Positions 33,973 to 43,922 of a stretch of DNA of 64,000 nucleotides are shown here, piece by piece. Within the stretch, counting starts at the first letter, position 1. Each line of letters begins with the position of its first letter. A program made the translations under genes and the position numbers. The stretch covers positions 1-64,000 of the forward strand of contig CACYBB010000016.1 in the NCBI GenBank assembly GCA_902772585.1, written 5' to 3'. Below the pieces are notes generated by a model. The model was not told the DNA's origin and searched no databases. It was given only the letters and a program-made list of their open reading frames with translations. The stretch is from an uncultured Bacteroidales bacterium (lineage in GTDB: Bacteria; Bacteroidota; Bacteroidia; Bacteroidales; Bacteroidaceae).

Positions 33973-36849
33973 ATGTACAAACGACTACTCTTTTTCATTA
34001 TCATATTCTGCCAATTGGCAACGCTTCACGCCCAGCAAATCACCATTGCCGGACGTGTCGCTGACGAAGAGACGCAGAAGCCGATAGAGTTTGCCTCCAT
34101 CCTGATGAAGGAGAACGGACTATGGGCTATTACTGGTGCTGATGGTTCCTTCCGCATCAAGAATGTTCCTGCTGGCAAGGTGGTGCTGACCATCCAATGT
34201 CTGGGCTATGCCACTCGTCAGATTGCCCTTGACATCAACAAGGACATTCCTCGCCTGCGCATCAACTTGAAACAAGAGAACCTGAAGCTGGACGAAGTCA
34301 CCGTGACTGCCAAGCGCAAGGATAACGAGAGTACCACCAGCTATACTATCGACAGGGCAGCCCTCGACCAGCAACAACTGTTGAATGTGAGCGATATCGC
34401 CACCTTGTTGCCTGGCGGAAAGACGGTTAATGCCACCCTGATGAGCGACAACCGTATGGCGCTGCGAAGTGGTAGTCAGGAGAAAGGCAACGCTTCCTTT
34501 GGTACCGCTATTGAGGTGGATGGCATGCGACTCGACAACAACGCTTCAGCAGGCGAGACAGCAGGTGCCAGCACTCGTACCATCAGCGCTTCGAACATCG
34601 AGTCCATAGAGATTGTCACGGGTATTCCCTCTGTAGAGTATGGCGACCTGTCGAATGGTGTCGTCAAGGTGAACACTCGCAAGGGTAAGTCGCCTTTCAT
34701 TGTGGAGGGCAAACTCAATCAGCACACCCAACAGATAGCCCTGAACAAAGGTTTTGATTTGGGCCATCGCAATGGTGTATTGAATGCTTCTTTCGAACAT
34801 GCCCGTTCCTTTAGCAATGCAGCATCGCCCCATACAGCCTACCAGCGCAACATCCTGTCGTTGCACTACATGAACATCTTTATGCGAGAGACGACACCCC
34901 TGACGCTGAATGTTGGTTTGACAGGCAACATCGGAGGCTATAACGCAGAGGCTGACCCAGACAACGAACTCGACGACTACAGCAAGTCGCGCGACAACAA
35001 TCTGCGTGCACACTTCGAACTGAACTGGTTGCTGAACAAAAAGTGGATTACCAACCTCTCGCTACGTGGTTCCTTGTCGACAGCTGATCGCAAGAGCGAG
35101 GACTACACCCACACCAATAGCGCTACCACACTGTCTAACCTTCACGCCATGCAGGAGGGTTACTTTATGGCTACCAACTACGACAGCAATCCCAATGCAC
35201 CCATCATTCTTGGTCCTACAGGCTATTGGCACGTCAAACAATTCCACGATTCCAAACCCATCAACGGCTCCTTGCGTCTGAAAGCCGACTGGACGCGTCG
35301 CTTCAACAAGCTGATGAGTCGTTTGATGTTGGGTGCAGAATATACAAGCAGTCGCAACAACGGACGAGGCACGTATTACGATGACCTGCGCTATGCACCC
35401 ACCTGGCGCGAGTATCGCTATGACGACCTGCCCACTCTGAACAACATAGCCCTCTATGCAGAGGAAAAGGTTAGCATTTCCACGTCAAAGTTGTCGACGC
35501 TGGAGATTACTGCTGGACTGCGCGACGACATCACCATCATCAACGGCTCGGAGTATGGTACTGTCAGTTCCCTGTCACCACGCTTCAATGGTCGCTATAC
35601 GTTCTGGAAGAATCGTCGCAAGCGTGTAGTCAGCGACCTGGTACTGCATGCCGGATGGGGCAAGAGCGTCAAGTTGCCCTCCTTCCAGGTGCTCTACCCC
35701 AGCCCATCATACTACGACATCGAGGTATTCCGTTCGCCATCGACTGCTGACAACACCACCGTCAGCGCATGGTACACACGCCCCTCGAAAGCCCTCTACA
35801 ACCCTGACCTGAAGTGGCAGTACACTAACCAGACAGACATCGGCATCGAGATGAATATAAAAGGTACGCGCGTATCGCTGTCTGCCTTCCACCATCGTAC
35901 CTACAACCCTTATATGGCCACTACGGAATATACGCCATTCAGCTACTATTACACCCCCGTTTCTGCCTTGGAGGGGCTCACGATACCTACCGACGGACGC
36001 ACCTACGCCATCAACCCATCGACAGGTACTGTGACTGTCCGTTCAGCTGACGGAAGTAGCGCTGTCGTTCCCAGCAATGAGCGACGTTTCTACCAGAGCA
36101 ACACTCGCTATGTCAACGCCTCGCCTCTGGATCGCTACGGACTGGAATGGATGATTGATTTCAAGCAGTTCAAGGCGCTGAACACCAGTCTGCGCTTCGA
36201 CGGCAACTACTATTACTACAAGAGTAAAGACGAGACGCTCTTTGCCAGCATGCACAACAGCAATACCAAGATGACAGGCACTGGCGAACCCTACCAGTAT
36301 ATCGGTTGGTATCGTGGTACCAGCGGCACCTCCACAGCACAGACATCCATTGCCAATGGTGCCATCTCAAAGACGCTCAACCTCAACACCACCATCACCA
36401 CGCACATTCCCAGAATTCGTCTCATCATGGCCCTGCGCATTGAGAGTACGCTTTACAGCTATCACAAGAGCCTCAGCGACTTTGATGGCGATGTCTATCC
36501 AGAATACTACACGACGTGGGACAATCCTACCACCATGATACCCTTTGCAGAGAAGTTCCTGTGGGCGAAAGACAACGACGCTACGCTGTATAACGACCTG
36601 CAAAACCTCGTGGTACACCCCAACACAGCGTATGTGATGAATGCCAATCGCATCAGCGCCTACTATTCTGCCAACTTCAGCGTAACCAAGGAGATTGGTG
36701 ACCACGTGTCTATCTCGTTCTATGCGAACAACTTCTTTAACAACATGAAGACCGTCCACTCCTCGCAGACCGACCTCGACGCGTCGCTCTTCTCCAGCAG
36801 TTATATTCCCAGTTATTACTACGGACTATCCCTCAGACTCAAGCTATGA
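33973..36849 (+). CDS. TonB-dependent receptor with CarboxypepD_reg-like domain
   Basis: Outer-membrane active importer of 958 residues. Signal peptide MYKRLLFFIIIFCQLATLHA; a carboxypeptidase regulatory-like domain at about 22-105 (ITIAGRVADEETQKPIEF); TonB-box-like LDEVTVTAKR near 116; the plug with SIEIVTGIPSVEYGDLSNGVVKVNTRKG; then a 22-strand type barrel ending in YYGLSLRLKL. It is shorter than SusC and without a SusD partner. Instead, the downstream genes encode a DUF4876 lipoprotein and a DUF6850 barrel, each overlapping its neighbour. The substrate is not evident; no haem, cobalamin or siderophore gene is close. Confidence 0.88.
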   Translation: MYKRLLFFIIIFCQLATLHAQQITIAGRVADEETQKPIEFASILMKENGLWAITGADGSFRIKNVPAGKVVLTIQCLGYATRQIALDINKDIPRLRINLKQENLKLDEVTVTAKRKDNESTTSYTIDRAALDQQQLLNVSDIATLLPGGKTVNATLMSDNRMALRSGSQEKGNASFGTAIEVDGMRLDNNASAGETAGASTRTISASNIESIEIVTGIPSVEYGDLSNGVVKVNTRKGKSPFIVEGKLNQHTQQIALNKGFDLGHRNGVLNASFEHARSFSNAASPHTAYQRNILSLHYMNIFMRETTPLTLNVGLTGNIGGYNAEADPDNELDDYSKSRDNNLRAHFELNWLLNKKWITNLSLRGSLSTADRKSEDYTHTNSATTLSNLHAMQEGYFMATNYDSNPNAPIILGPTGYWHVKQFHDSKPINGSLRLKADWTRRFNKLMSRLMLGAEYTSSRNNGRGTYYDDLRYAPTWREYRYDDLPTLNNIALYAEEKVSISTSKLSTLEITAGLRDDITIINGSEYGTVSSLSPRFNGRYTFWKNRRKRVVSDLVLHAGWGKSVKLPSFQVLYPSPSYYDIEVFRSPSTADNTTVSAWYTRPSKALYNPDLKWQYTNQTDIGIEMNIKGTRVSLSAFHHRTYNPYMATTEYTPFSYYYTPVSALEGLTIPTDGRTYAINPSTGTVTVRSADGSSAVVPSNERRFYQSNTRYVNASPLDRYGLEWMIDFKQFKALNTSLRFDGNYYYYKSKDETLFASMHNSNTKMTGTGEPYQYIGWYRGTSGTSTAQTSIANGAISKTLNLNTTITTHIPRIRLIMALRIESTLYSYHKSLSDFDGDVYPEYYTTWDNPTTMIPFAEKFLWAKDNDATLYNDLQNLVVHPNTAYVMNANRISAYYSANFSVTKEIGDHVSISFYANNFFNNMKTVHSSQTDLDASLFSSSYIPSYYYGLSLRLKL

Positions 36850-38183
36850 AGAAAATACTCCGCACGATAATATGCCTTGTTTGTTGCTATGCCATAGCGA
36901 CATACCTGACAGCTTGCTCCGACCAGGACGCCCCCTCTGTTGACACCAGCGAGGTTCGTATCTTGTTGGCTGGTCTCGACGACGACCTGTCAGGTCTCGA
37001 CGTCCAACTGCGCAACATCAGTACAGGCAGCGTGTTCATTGAGAAGAGCAACACACAGGGTATCGCCATTTTCAATGTTACCCCAGGACTTTACGAGGCG
37101 CTGACCTCGCAGACGCGCAATACCACAGGCAACGAGTACTACAGCTATAACGGCACCTCAGGACAGATTACCGTCCTTGCCAATCAGGGCGCCACAGCCA
37201 CCATTCCCATGAAACGCGCCACCATCAGTCGACTGGTCATCAAGGAACTCTACTGCGGAGGATGTATGGCTGACGATGGTGTTACTGCCTTCCACTACGA
37301 CAAGTGCGTCATTCTCTATAACAACAGCGCCGAACCAGCATCCTACGACAACCTCTGCTTTGGTATGTCGGCACCTGCCAACGCTCAGGCTACCAACAAC
37401 AACTACTTGGCCAATGGTCGTCTGAACTACGAGGGCGAAGGTTTCACACCCTTGTGGAATGGTATCTGGTACTTCCCCTCGACGCTGACCATCGACCCCT
37501 ATTCTGAGATTGTCGTCAACATTCATGGTGCCATTGACAACACGCAGACCATCAGTCAGTCCATCAACTTTGCCAATGCCGACTACTACTGTATGTTCGA
37601 CCCTGAGAGCGGCTACAACAACCAGCGCTACTGTCCTACGCCCTCAGAGGTCATCCCCACGTCGCACTACTTGAAAGCAGCAGTCTATGGACTGGGCAAC
37701 GCCTGGCCATTGAGTAATTCGTCACCATCGTTGGTACTGTTTCAGACAAAGGATGTTGCCCCTGCTGACTATGCACAGAATAACGACAACTACTGGTATG
37801 ATGGTGGAGGCAACAACGTCGCTAAGCGATGCGTCAAGGTACCCAACAACTGGATTATCGACGCCATCGAGGTCTTCTCCAGCGACTATGCCACACAATG
37901 CATGAAGCGCCTCACAGCCGATATCGATGCAGGTTACGTCTGGATGACCAACAAAAAGGGGCACTCGCTCTATCGCAACGTCGACAAGCAGGCTACAGAG
38001 CAGTTGCCAGAAAACGATGGCAAACTGGTTTACGACTACGCCTTGGGCGTTGACGACAGTACCGACCCCAGCGGCATCGACGCAGAGGCCAGCATCCAGA
38101 AGGGTGCCCACATCATCTATCAGAACACCAACAATGCCACCAACGATTTCCACGAACGCCAGCTATGCTCACTAAGAAAATAA
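36846..38183 (+). CDS. DUF4876 surface lipoprotein
   Basis: A 445-residue lipoprotein of the DUF4876 family. The lipobox is LTAC (Cys24) followed by SDQDAP, an acidic export signal of Bacteroidetes surface lipoproteins. Residues 35-120 form a transthyretin-like beta domain (LQNI/VQLRNISTGSVFIEKSNTQGIAIFNVTPGLYEAL pattern). The rest includes ELYCGGCM and AFHYDKCVILYNNSAEPA, resembling lamin-tail-like folds. ATG overlaps the receptor stop by 4 bp. By position it may be the surface binding partner of the receptor, as SusD is for SusC; this is inference. Confidence 0.75.
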   Translation: MKKILRTIICLVCCYAIATYLTACSDQDAPSVDTSEVRILLAGLDDDLSGLDVQLRNISTGSVFIEKSNTQGIAIFNVTPGLYEALTSQTRNTTGNEYYSYNGTSGQITVLANQGATATIPMKRATISRLVIKELYCGGCMADDGVTAFHYDKCVILYNNSAEPASYDNLCFGMSAPANAQATNNNYLANGRLNYEGEGFTPLWNGIWYFPSTLTIDPYSEIVVNIHGAIDNTQTISQSINFANADYYCMFDPESGYNNQRYCPTPSEVIPTSHYLKAAVYGLGNAWPLSNSSPSLVLFQTKDVAPADYAQNNDNYWYDGGGNNVAKRCVKVPNNWIIDAIEVFSSDYATQCMKRLTADIDAGYVWMTNKKGHSLYRNVDKQATEQLPENDGKLVYDYALGVDDSTDPSGIDAEASIQKGAHIIYQNTNNATNDFHERQLCSLRK

Positions 38184-39811
38184 TTGTCCTCCTGTCCTGT
38201 TTGCTGGCACTGAATGCCAGCACACTCTTCGCTCAAGATTCTTTGACCAATGGTCAAAGTGTGGCGTTGCAATGTCTGCTCTTGCGCGACTACCGCTTCG
38301 TGCAACAGTCGTCGCCCTGGCTCACCCAACGTAATGCAGCAGCGCTGACGCTATTTAACAGCCAGAGCATTTCTGAGGCAGAGTTGTCGTTTACCCATGC
38401 TAGTGGCAAACTGACGAACTTCAGTGGTTCACCCTCGTCGAACGATTTCCAGGCAGCCACCGAGTCGTACTATCGCATCAATCCTCGTACCGTTGTCTAT
38501 GGTGCCATCAGTTACGACAACCTATCGGGCAAGGATATGACGGGCTCTGTCTTTATGCAAGACCGTCTGCCCTTCGACATCGTGGAGGACTCGCTGACCA
38601 ACATGGGGCGCAAGCATCGCGACACCTATCACCTTGTGGGCGCCTTCGGCTATCAGGTGGCCAATGGCTTTGCTGTTGGTATGAAAGCCGACTACACCGC
38701 TGCCAACTACGCCAAATACAAGGACTTGCGCCACAAGAACAAGCTGATGAACCTCGACTTTACAGCAGGTGTGCTGGGCTGTTTCAATATTCAAGGTTCC
38801 ACTGTCAACGTAGGTCTCGACTACACCTACCATCGTCGTACGGAGAGTGTGGAGTTTGGCACTTACGGCAAGGCCGACAAGGTGTATAAGTCACTCATCG
38901 ACTATGGAGCGCTGATGGGTATCGTTGAGCAGTTTGGCAACGATGGCTATACGGACAAGACCAACGAGATGCCCCTCTTCGAGGATGCTCATGGTGTGGG
39001 ACTGCAACTGGAGTTCATGCCTCTCTTCCTTGCCGTTTCCTATAGTCACGCAACGGGCTATTATGGTCGTCCGTCGCAGTACACCATCACCTATACCGAC
39101 CACGATCGCAACATCTTCACGCTTCAGGGTCGCCTCTCCCATGCCTTCAGCACATCGAGGATTTCCCTCGACGTCAAATACCAGAGCGAGAAGTTGGAGA
39201 ACCGCATCAACACCTATCGCGGACTGACTAACGACTATGGTGCCACCTACTACGAATACTACGATGCGACGAAAAGTGGCGAGAAAGGTTGGCGCAATTT
39301 CGATGTTGACTACACCCTCCACTTGGGCATCCGTCACGAGTTGCCCACATGGACCATTACGGCTGGCTACCACTGGCAACAGCGTGACATCACAGCCTAC
39401 CTCTATCCCTACTATCGTCAGCAACAGTTGAACACCAGCGAGGTAACAGCCAGCATGACACGCAATCTGAACCTCATGGGTGGCATTCTTGGCGTGACGC
39501 TGAAGGGTGGTTACCAGACTGGTTCTGGCGACCCCTACCACGATGGTTCGTTTGTTACACCCAGCGCCAAACAACCTCAGCCTGCCACAATGGAGGCTTT
39601 CCTCTATCGCGACTACGAGTTCCTGACAGCCAAGCAGTACCATCTCGGCCTACAGTTGAAGTACAACTTCATTTTCCCAGGCACCCGCTTGAATACTTTC
39701 GTGCGTACTGCCTTCGACTATCGCAAGGCAAAAACAAATGACGAGAGGCTATCAGGTTTCCACAACCCTCATCGCACTCTCGTCACTATTGCCGCAGGTC
39801 ACACGTTCTAA
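38165..39811 (+). CDS. DUF6850-type outer membrane beta-barrel protein
   Basis: A 548-residue predicted outer-membrane barrel. Signal peptide MLTKKIIVLLSCLLALNASTLFA. The mature part is rich in alternating Tyr/Phe/Trp strands (VGLDYTYHRRTESVEFG, HLGIRHELPTWTITAGYHWQQ) and ends in TLVTIAAGHTF, with a terminal Phe as barrel proteins have. It starts 19 bp inside the DUF4876 gene. I associate the trio TonB receptor-DUF4876-DUF6850 with Bacteroidales from memory; its cargo is not known to me. The last 4 bp overlap the end of the oppositely oriented T9SS-tail gene. Confidence 0.7.
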   Translation: MLTKKIIVLLSCLLALNASTLFAQDSLTNGQSVALQCLLLRDYRFVQQSSPWLTQRNAAALTLFNSQSISEAELSFTHASGKLTNFSGSPSSNDFQAATESYYRINPRTVVYGAISYDNLSGKDMTGSVFMQDRLPFDIVEDSLTNMGRKHRDTYHLVGAFGYQVANGFAVGMKADYTAANYAKYKDLRHKNKLMNLDFTAGVLGCFNIQGSTVNVGLDYTYHRRTESVEFGTYGKADKVYKSLIDYGALMGIVEQFGNDGYTDKTNEMPLFEDAHGVGLQLEFMPLFLAVSYSHATGYYGRPSQYTITYTDHDRNIFTLQGRLSHAFSTSRISLDVKYQSEKLENRINTYRGLTNDYGATYYEYYDATKSGEKGWRNFDVDYTLHLGIRHELPTWTITAGYHWQQRDITAYLYPYYRQQQLNTSEVTASMTRNLNLMGGILGVTLKGGYQTGSGDPYHDGSFVTPSAKQPQPATMEAFLYRDYEFLTAKQYHLGLQLKYNFIFPGTRLNTFVRTAFDYRKAKTNDERLSGFHNPHRTLVTIAAGHTF

Positions 39812-40518
39812 CGCACCACGACCTTTTTGCCGTTAACAATATTCAGACCCTTTCGCAGACCACTCAGGCGAATACCCTGCAGGTTGTATATCGAATTCTT
39901 AACTGTGAATTGTGAATTGTGAACGGTCTCGATGCCAGTACCAGTAACCTTTTGTAATTTAGCACTTGCCCAGATTTCGGCATAACCTACAGCGCCATCA
40001 TAGGGCTGATTAGTGCTCACTACTGCATAGATTTGTTGAGTCTTTGGCAGTGAAAAGGTGCTGCTGCCTACCGTCTGCCAGTCACTCCAAAGTGTCATCC
40101 CCTCCAACTTCTGTGTATCGATATTCTCTGTCAGCAGATAGATATAACGGTGATTTCCGTCAGTATCTTTGCCAAACAAAGCATAGCTCGATGCAGGTTC
40201 CTGGAACTCCTTGGTAGAGACAGGGTTGTCAGCATCAAGAGCCCAGCCCAGTCGGATGTTCTCACCATTCTGTTCCACTACTATTTTCCAGTCAGCAGCA
40301 TAGGTATTAGCACCCCTAACCATCAACTGCTCAGCATGACAGTCGAGTGAGGTTCCATCCGTTGCTGCCGTAGTTGTGAAAGCGATTTCCTCACTGCCGC
40401 CCTCAAAAGGACTGGCGACTAATTTCCAATTGCCAACAAGTTCCTCTATAACTTGTGCAGACGCCTGTCCACTCAAGAGCAGACAGGCGCTACATAACAA
40501 TATTGATTTTCTAATCAT
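39808..40518 (-). CDS. Secreted protein with T9SS-type sorting tail
   Basis: A 236-residue exported protein. Signal peptide MIRKSILLCSACLLLSGQASA; a beta-rich body (VIEELVGNWKLVASPFEGGSEEI) with no recognised family; then a C-terminal domain ending in GLRKGLNIVNGKKVVVR, which matches the type A sorting signals of type IX secretion. It is nearly identical to the tail of the upstream protein (40542-42773). The junction between body and tail is coded by a TGTGAAT heptamer repeat (39904-39924). ATG 40518 is preferred to the TTG at 40533. It lies 23 bp after its neighbour and is co-transcribed. Confidence 0.65.
   Translation of the reverse strand: MIRKSILLCSACLLLSGQASAQVIEELVGNWKLVASPFEGGSEEIAFTTTAATDGTSLDCHAEQLMVRGANTYAADWKIVVEQNGENIRLGWALDADNPVSTKEFQEPASSYALFGKDTDGNHRYIYLLTENIDTQKLEGMTLWSDWQTVGSSTFSLPKTQQIYAVVSTNQPYDGAVGYAEIWASAKLQKVTGTGIETVHNSQFTVKNSIYNLQGIRLSGLRKGLNIVNGKKVVVR
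39904..39924. repeat. Heptamer repeat at the T9SS tail junction
   Basis: TGTGAAT, TGTGAAT, TGTGAAC in a row inside the coding sequence. The same heptamer (as ATTCACA) is found twice at 47737-47750 in a non-coding gap. Confidence 0.8.
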
Positions 40519-40541
40519 TCTATATCTATACAATAATCTGA

Positions 40542-42773
40542 TTACTTAATCACGACCTTTTTGCCATTAACAATGTTCAGACCCTTCTGCACACTGTTCA
40601 GACGAATACCCTGCAGGTTGTAAATCTGAAGGCCCTTGACATCTGCAGCATTGACATTACTGATACCATTCGTTCCCTCAGTGATAGAGATGGGCAACAG
40701 CTGGTTAACAGTATCAGACTTACCCGTCAGGATGGCTACAATGGTAATATTCTCCAACGTAGTATCCTTTGTCCAATTCTCAATCTTGTGAAGCTGTTGG
40801 TTGGCAGTCTCATTACCATTATTGACGTCAATGGTAGCATCGCCCTGCGTCAGTGTACCAGCAGTAGCACTTGTCATCGTCAGCGTAGCACCACTAATCT
40901 TCACTACCTTATTCTTATTGGCAGCAACATTCACCTCGGCAAGTGTACCTTCGGCTGTGGTATATTCATTGATGTATTCAATAGCGATTGAACCGTCCTG
41001 CGAATGAATGGCCTCCTTCATCTGTGCATTGCCACTGTTCTTGCGTACGATAGTATAAAAGACTGCATTGATCCTGGTCTTCTCTTGCAGAGAGCCAATG
41101 ATAGATGTATACTGAGCCATGCAACCACCTGTAGCATCCTGAATCCAAGCAGTACCGTAACCATTGGCAGAGATACCGATAACCTCAGCATTAGTCAGCG
41201 TGAGTTTGGCAGGTGTACCATCCTCAAGGGCATTGAACTCAGCAATATTTGCACATTCTGTATAATCAATCTGTGCAGTTACTGTTTCAGCATTCTTCTC
41301 AGCAAGTGTGATGGTTGCCTTTGCAAGATAAGCAGTACCTTGCTTCTGAGGCATTGTGAAGTACACCACGTCAGCATTTCCTGTCCAGGTATGGTCTTCG
41401 ACAGTGCCCACCATCGGAGTCATATTCAAATCACCAGCACCAGCCTGTGTGAACTCAATCTTCGTAACAGCATAGCCCTCAGGAGCCGTAATACCCATCA
41501 TTGCGTACATGGGGAACATAGCCAGGCAAGTGCCGCGACTGTTGTCTGCGTAGATAGCCGATTGAGCAGAACCAGCAGTAACCTGCAGAGCGACATTGTC
41601 AACAGTAAAGGTCTCATTGAAGATAAAGCCCTCTGGGTCAGTCAGTTTCGTACCGACCTTGTGCAGACTCTCATTAAAAGCGAAAGTCACCTCTGTAGGC
41701 TGTACACCAGCAGCAACAATAGCGTCGGCAGAGATAGGCATCAGGAACCAACCTGTGATGTAATAGATCAAGATACCAGTAATCTTGCTGGCAGCCTCAG
41801 GCCATACATAGTCTGTAGGCAGTACACCCATATAGTCGCGAGCCTTGATTGCCAGTTCATTACCATCAGCATCTTTTAAAGTCTTGTTCTTACCACTACC
41901 ACTAATGCTAACGTTCTCCAATGTAATCAGACGACCGTAGTTTGCCTGCACAGCAGCCTCGCTGGCAGTCATTACAGTACCTGCCAACGTGGTGGTAGTA
42001 GCCTCGAAAGTAGTTGCATCGGTAGCGCTCAACTGGTGCTCCACCATGACATTATTCATATCCACAGAAACATCCGTTGCCTTCGTGCCGATGATATATC
42101 CGTTGAGTGCAGTAGCAGCTGTCAGTTCCACACCCTTGATGACTGTAGCACCTGTAGCATCCTCTACATAGTAGTTACTACCCTTCACACCATTCACGCG
42201 AGCGTTGGTCAGTGTCAGTTTGGCCACCTTGCCGTCCTCGATAGCGTTGAAAGCAGCAATGTCAGCAACCTCTGTGTCGTAAGTAACGGCACCCGGCTTG
42301 ACAGTCTCGCCGTTCTCATCAGCAATGGTGACGACAATCTTCAACATCTGGCGATTTCCGCTATTGGCATGATTGAACACCACCTCAGTAGCATTTCCTG
42401 TCCATGCGTTATCAGCAACAGCACCGTTATTGGCAGTCAGGTCGAACGTGCCACTCTTCATGGTTACAGCAATCGTTGTCAGTGCCTTTCCCTCAGGGGC
42501 ATTGAACTTGATAGAGCCCAACTTATAGACATAGAGGGCCGTAATGCCGCTGTTGTCCTTCATCAGTCGACAGGGCTGGGTGGCATCACCTTGAATACCT
42601 GTCAGCGACACACCATCAACCACCAAGGGTTGTGTCAGATTGCCATCAGCAAAATTGGCTCCCTCGCCCACTGGCCAGTTGCCGTTGTTGTTTTCGAAAT
42701 CAAAGGTAATTTCCTCTGCACTGGCGCTCAGTGCTGTCAGGAACACAAATAGTAGCGTAAAAAGTTTCTTCAT
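40542..42773 (-). CDS. Large secreted repeat protein with T9SS sorting tail
   Basis: A 743-residue exported protein. Signal peptide MKKLFTLLFVFLTALSASA; the body consists of two related modules, about residues 20-345 and 350-640, each having a jelly-roll-like first part and an OB-like second part that begins with the shared motif AFNAIEDGKVAKLTLTNA or EFNALEDGTPAKLTLTNA. A third partial unit (VVKISGATLTMTS) precedes the tail IYNLQGIRLNSVQKG ending in NIVNGKKVVIK. OB-like modules of this kind occur in surface nucleic-acid or glycan-binding proteins of Bacteroidetes, but the ligand is unknown. Promoter TACTTTTG (42835-42842) and TTG (42863-42865) on the minus strand. Confidence 0.7.
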   Translation of the reverse strand: MKKLFTLLFVFLTALSASAEEITFDFENNNGNWPVGEGANFADGNLTQPLVVDGVSLTGIQGDATQPCRLMKDNSGITALYVYKLGSIKFNAPEGKALTTIAVTMKSGTFDLTANNGAVADNAWTGNATEVVFNHANSGNRQMLKIVVTIADENGETVKPGAVTYDTEVADIAAFNAIEDGKVAKLTLTNARVNGVKGSNYYVEDATGATVIKGVELTAATALNGYIIGTKATDVSVDMNNVMVEHQLSATDATTFEATTTTLAGTVMTASEAAVQANYGRLITLENVSISGSGKNKTLKDADGNELAIKARDYMGVLPTDYVWPEAASKITGILIYYITGWFLMPISADAIVAAGVQPTEVTFAFNESLHKVGTKLTDPEGFIFNETFTVDNVALQVTAGSAQSAIYADNSRGTCLAMFPMYAMMGITAPEGYAVTKIEFTQAGAGDLNMTPMVGTVEDHTWTGNADVVYFTMPQKQGTAYLAKATITLAEKNAETVTAQIDYTECANIAEFNALEDGTPAKLTLTNAEVIGISANGYGTAWIQDATGGCMAQYTSIIGSLQEKTRINAVFYTIVRKNSGNAQMKEAIHSQDGSIAIEYINEYTTAEGTLAEVNVAANKNKVVKISGATLTMTSATAGTLTQGDATIDVNNGNETANQQLHKIENWTKDTTLENITIVAILTGKSDTVNQLLPISITEGTNGISNVNAADVKGLQIYNLQGIRLNSVQKGLNIVNGKKVVIK

Positions 42774-42810
42774 AAGCTTATCTTATATACTTAATAATGT
42801 GTACTTCGTT

Positions 42811-42865
42811 AGCGGATAGCGGACTATCGCGCTGCAAAAGTACACATTTTTTTAATATCCTACAA
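42811..42865 (-). promoter_or_regulatory. Promoter and start-site hairpin of the T9SS repeat protein
   Basis: TTG (CAA at 42863-42865), 20 nt, TACTTTTG (42835-42842) on the minus strand. An imperfect palindrome AGCGGATAG...CTATCGCGCT (42811-42833) lies at the expected 5' end of the transcript and may stabilise or regulate the leader. Confidence 0.55.
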
Positions 42866-42908
42866 TCGCTAAAAGTAGGTATTTTAAAGGGGCTATATTG
42901 CCCAGCAC

Positions 42909-43922
42909 TTACTTCACGTTACCCACCTTGATGAGGTACTCACCAATCTGGACAGCATTCAGGGCAGCACCCTTGCGAATCTGGTCGCCAGAGAGCCAGA
43001 AGGTCAGACCGTTCTCGTCAGAGAGGTCCTTGCGCACGCGACCTACGAAGACGTCGTCCTTGCCAGCAGTCTCGAGTGGCATGGGGTACACGAGGTTAGC
43101 GGGATCGTCGACGAGCGTACAGCCAGGAGCAGCAGCGATGGCTTTCTGTGCCTCCTCGACGCTGATGGGCTTCTCGGTCTCAATCCAAACGCTCTCAGAG
43201 TGACTGCGTAACGAGCTGACACGCACGCACATAGCCGAGCACTTGGCATCGGTATGCATAATCTTGCGCGTCTCGTTATACATCTTCATCTCCTCCTTGG
43301 TGTAGCCGTTGGGCTGGAAGACGTCAATCTGGGGAATGACGTTGTAAGCCAACTGGTGAGGGAACTTCTTGATGGTCTTCACCTCGCCGTCCTCTACCAT
43401 TTCCTTGTACTGCTGCTGCAGTTCGGCCATAGCAGCGGCACCAGCACCCGAGGCGCTCTGGTATGAAGAGACGTGGATGCGCTTGATGTGACTGATATTC
43501 TCCAGTGGCTGCAGTACTACGACCATCATAATCGTGGTGCAGTTGGGGTTGGCAATGATGCCACGCGGACGGTTCAGGGCGTCCTCAGCGTTGCACTCAG
43601 GCACCACCAAGGGTACGTCGTCGTCCATGCGGAAAGCGCTGGAGTTGTCAATCATCACAGCACCATACTTCGTGATGGTCTCTGCAAACTCCTTCGACGT
43701 GCCAGCACCAGCAGAGGTGAAGGCGATGTCGATGTCCTTGAAGTCGTCGTTGTGCTGCAACAGCTTTACGGTCAGTTCCTTACCGCGGAAGGTGTATTTC
43801 GTACCTGCTGACCTTTCAGAGCCAAACAGCACCAGTTCGTCCATCGGGAAATTTCTCTCGTCAAGCAGGCGCAGGAATTCCTGACCCACAGCGCCTGAGG
43901 CGCCCACAATTGCTACTTTCAT
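42909..43922 (-). CDS. asd: Aspartate-semialdehyde dehydrogenase
   Basis: Reduces aspartyl phosphate to aspartate semialdehyde with NADPH, in the pathway to lysine/diaminopimelate, threonine and methionine. It has 337 residues. NADP motif [14 protein letters not shown], serine loop [11 protein letters not shown], active Cys128 in IANPNCTT, and the general base His in SLRSHSES. The start [10 protein letters not shown] is standard. Transcribed alone; -7 box TAATTTTG on the minus strand at 43958-43965. It is divergent from the antiporter gene. Confidence 0.95.
   Translation of the reverse strand: MKVAIVGASGAVGQEFLRLLDERNFPMDELVLFGSERSAGTKYTFRGKELTVKLLQHNDDFKDIDIAFTSAGAGTSKEFAETITKYGAVMIDNSSAFRMDDDVPLVVPECNAEDALNRPRGIIANPNCTTIMMVVVLQPLENISHIKRIHVSSYQSASGAGAAAMAELQQQYKEMVEDGEVKTIKKFPHQLAYNVIPQIDVFQPNGYTKEEMKMYNETRKIMHTDAKCSAMCVRVSSLRSHSESVWIETEKPISVEEAQKAIAAAPGCTLVDDPANLVYPMPLETAGKDDVFVGRVRKDLSDENGLTFWLSGDQIRKGAALNAVQIGEYLIKVGNVK

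Noticed and set aside
33973..38183. SusC/SusD polysaccharide utilisation locus
   Set aside because: The lipoprotein is not SusD-like, there are no glycoside hydrolases, and the receptor is of the shorter type.
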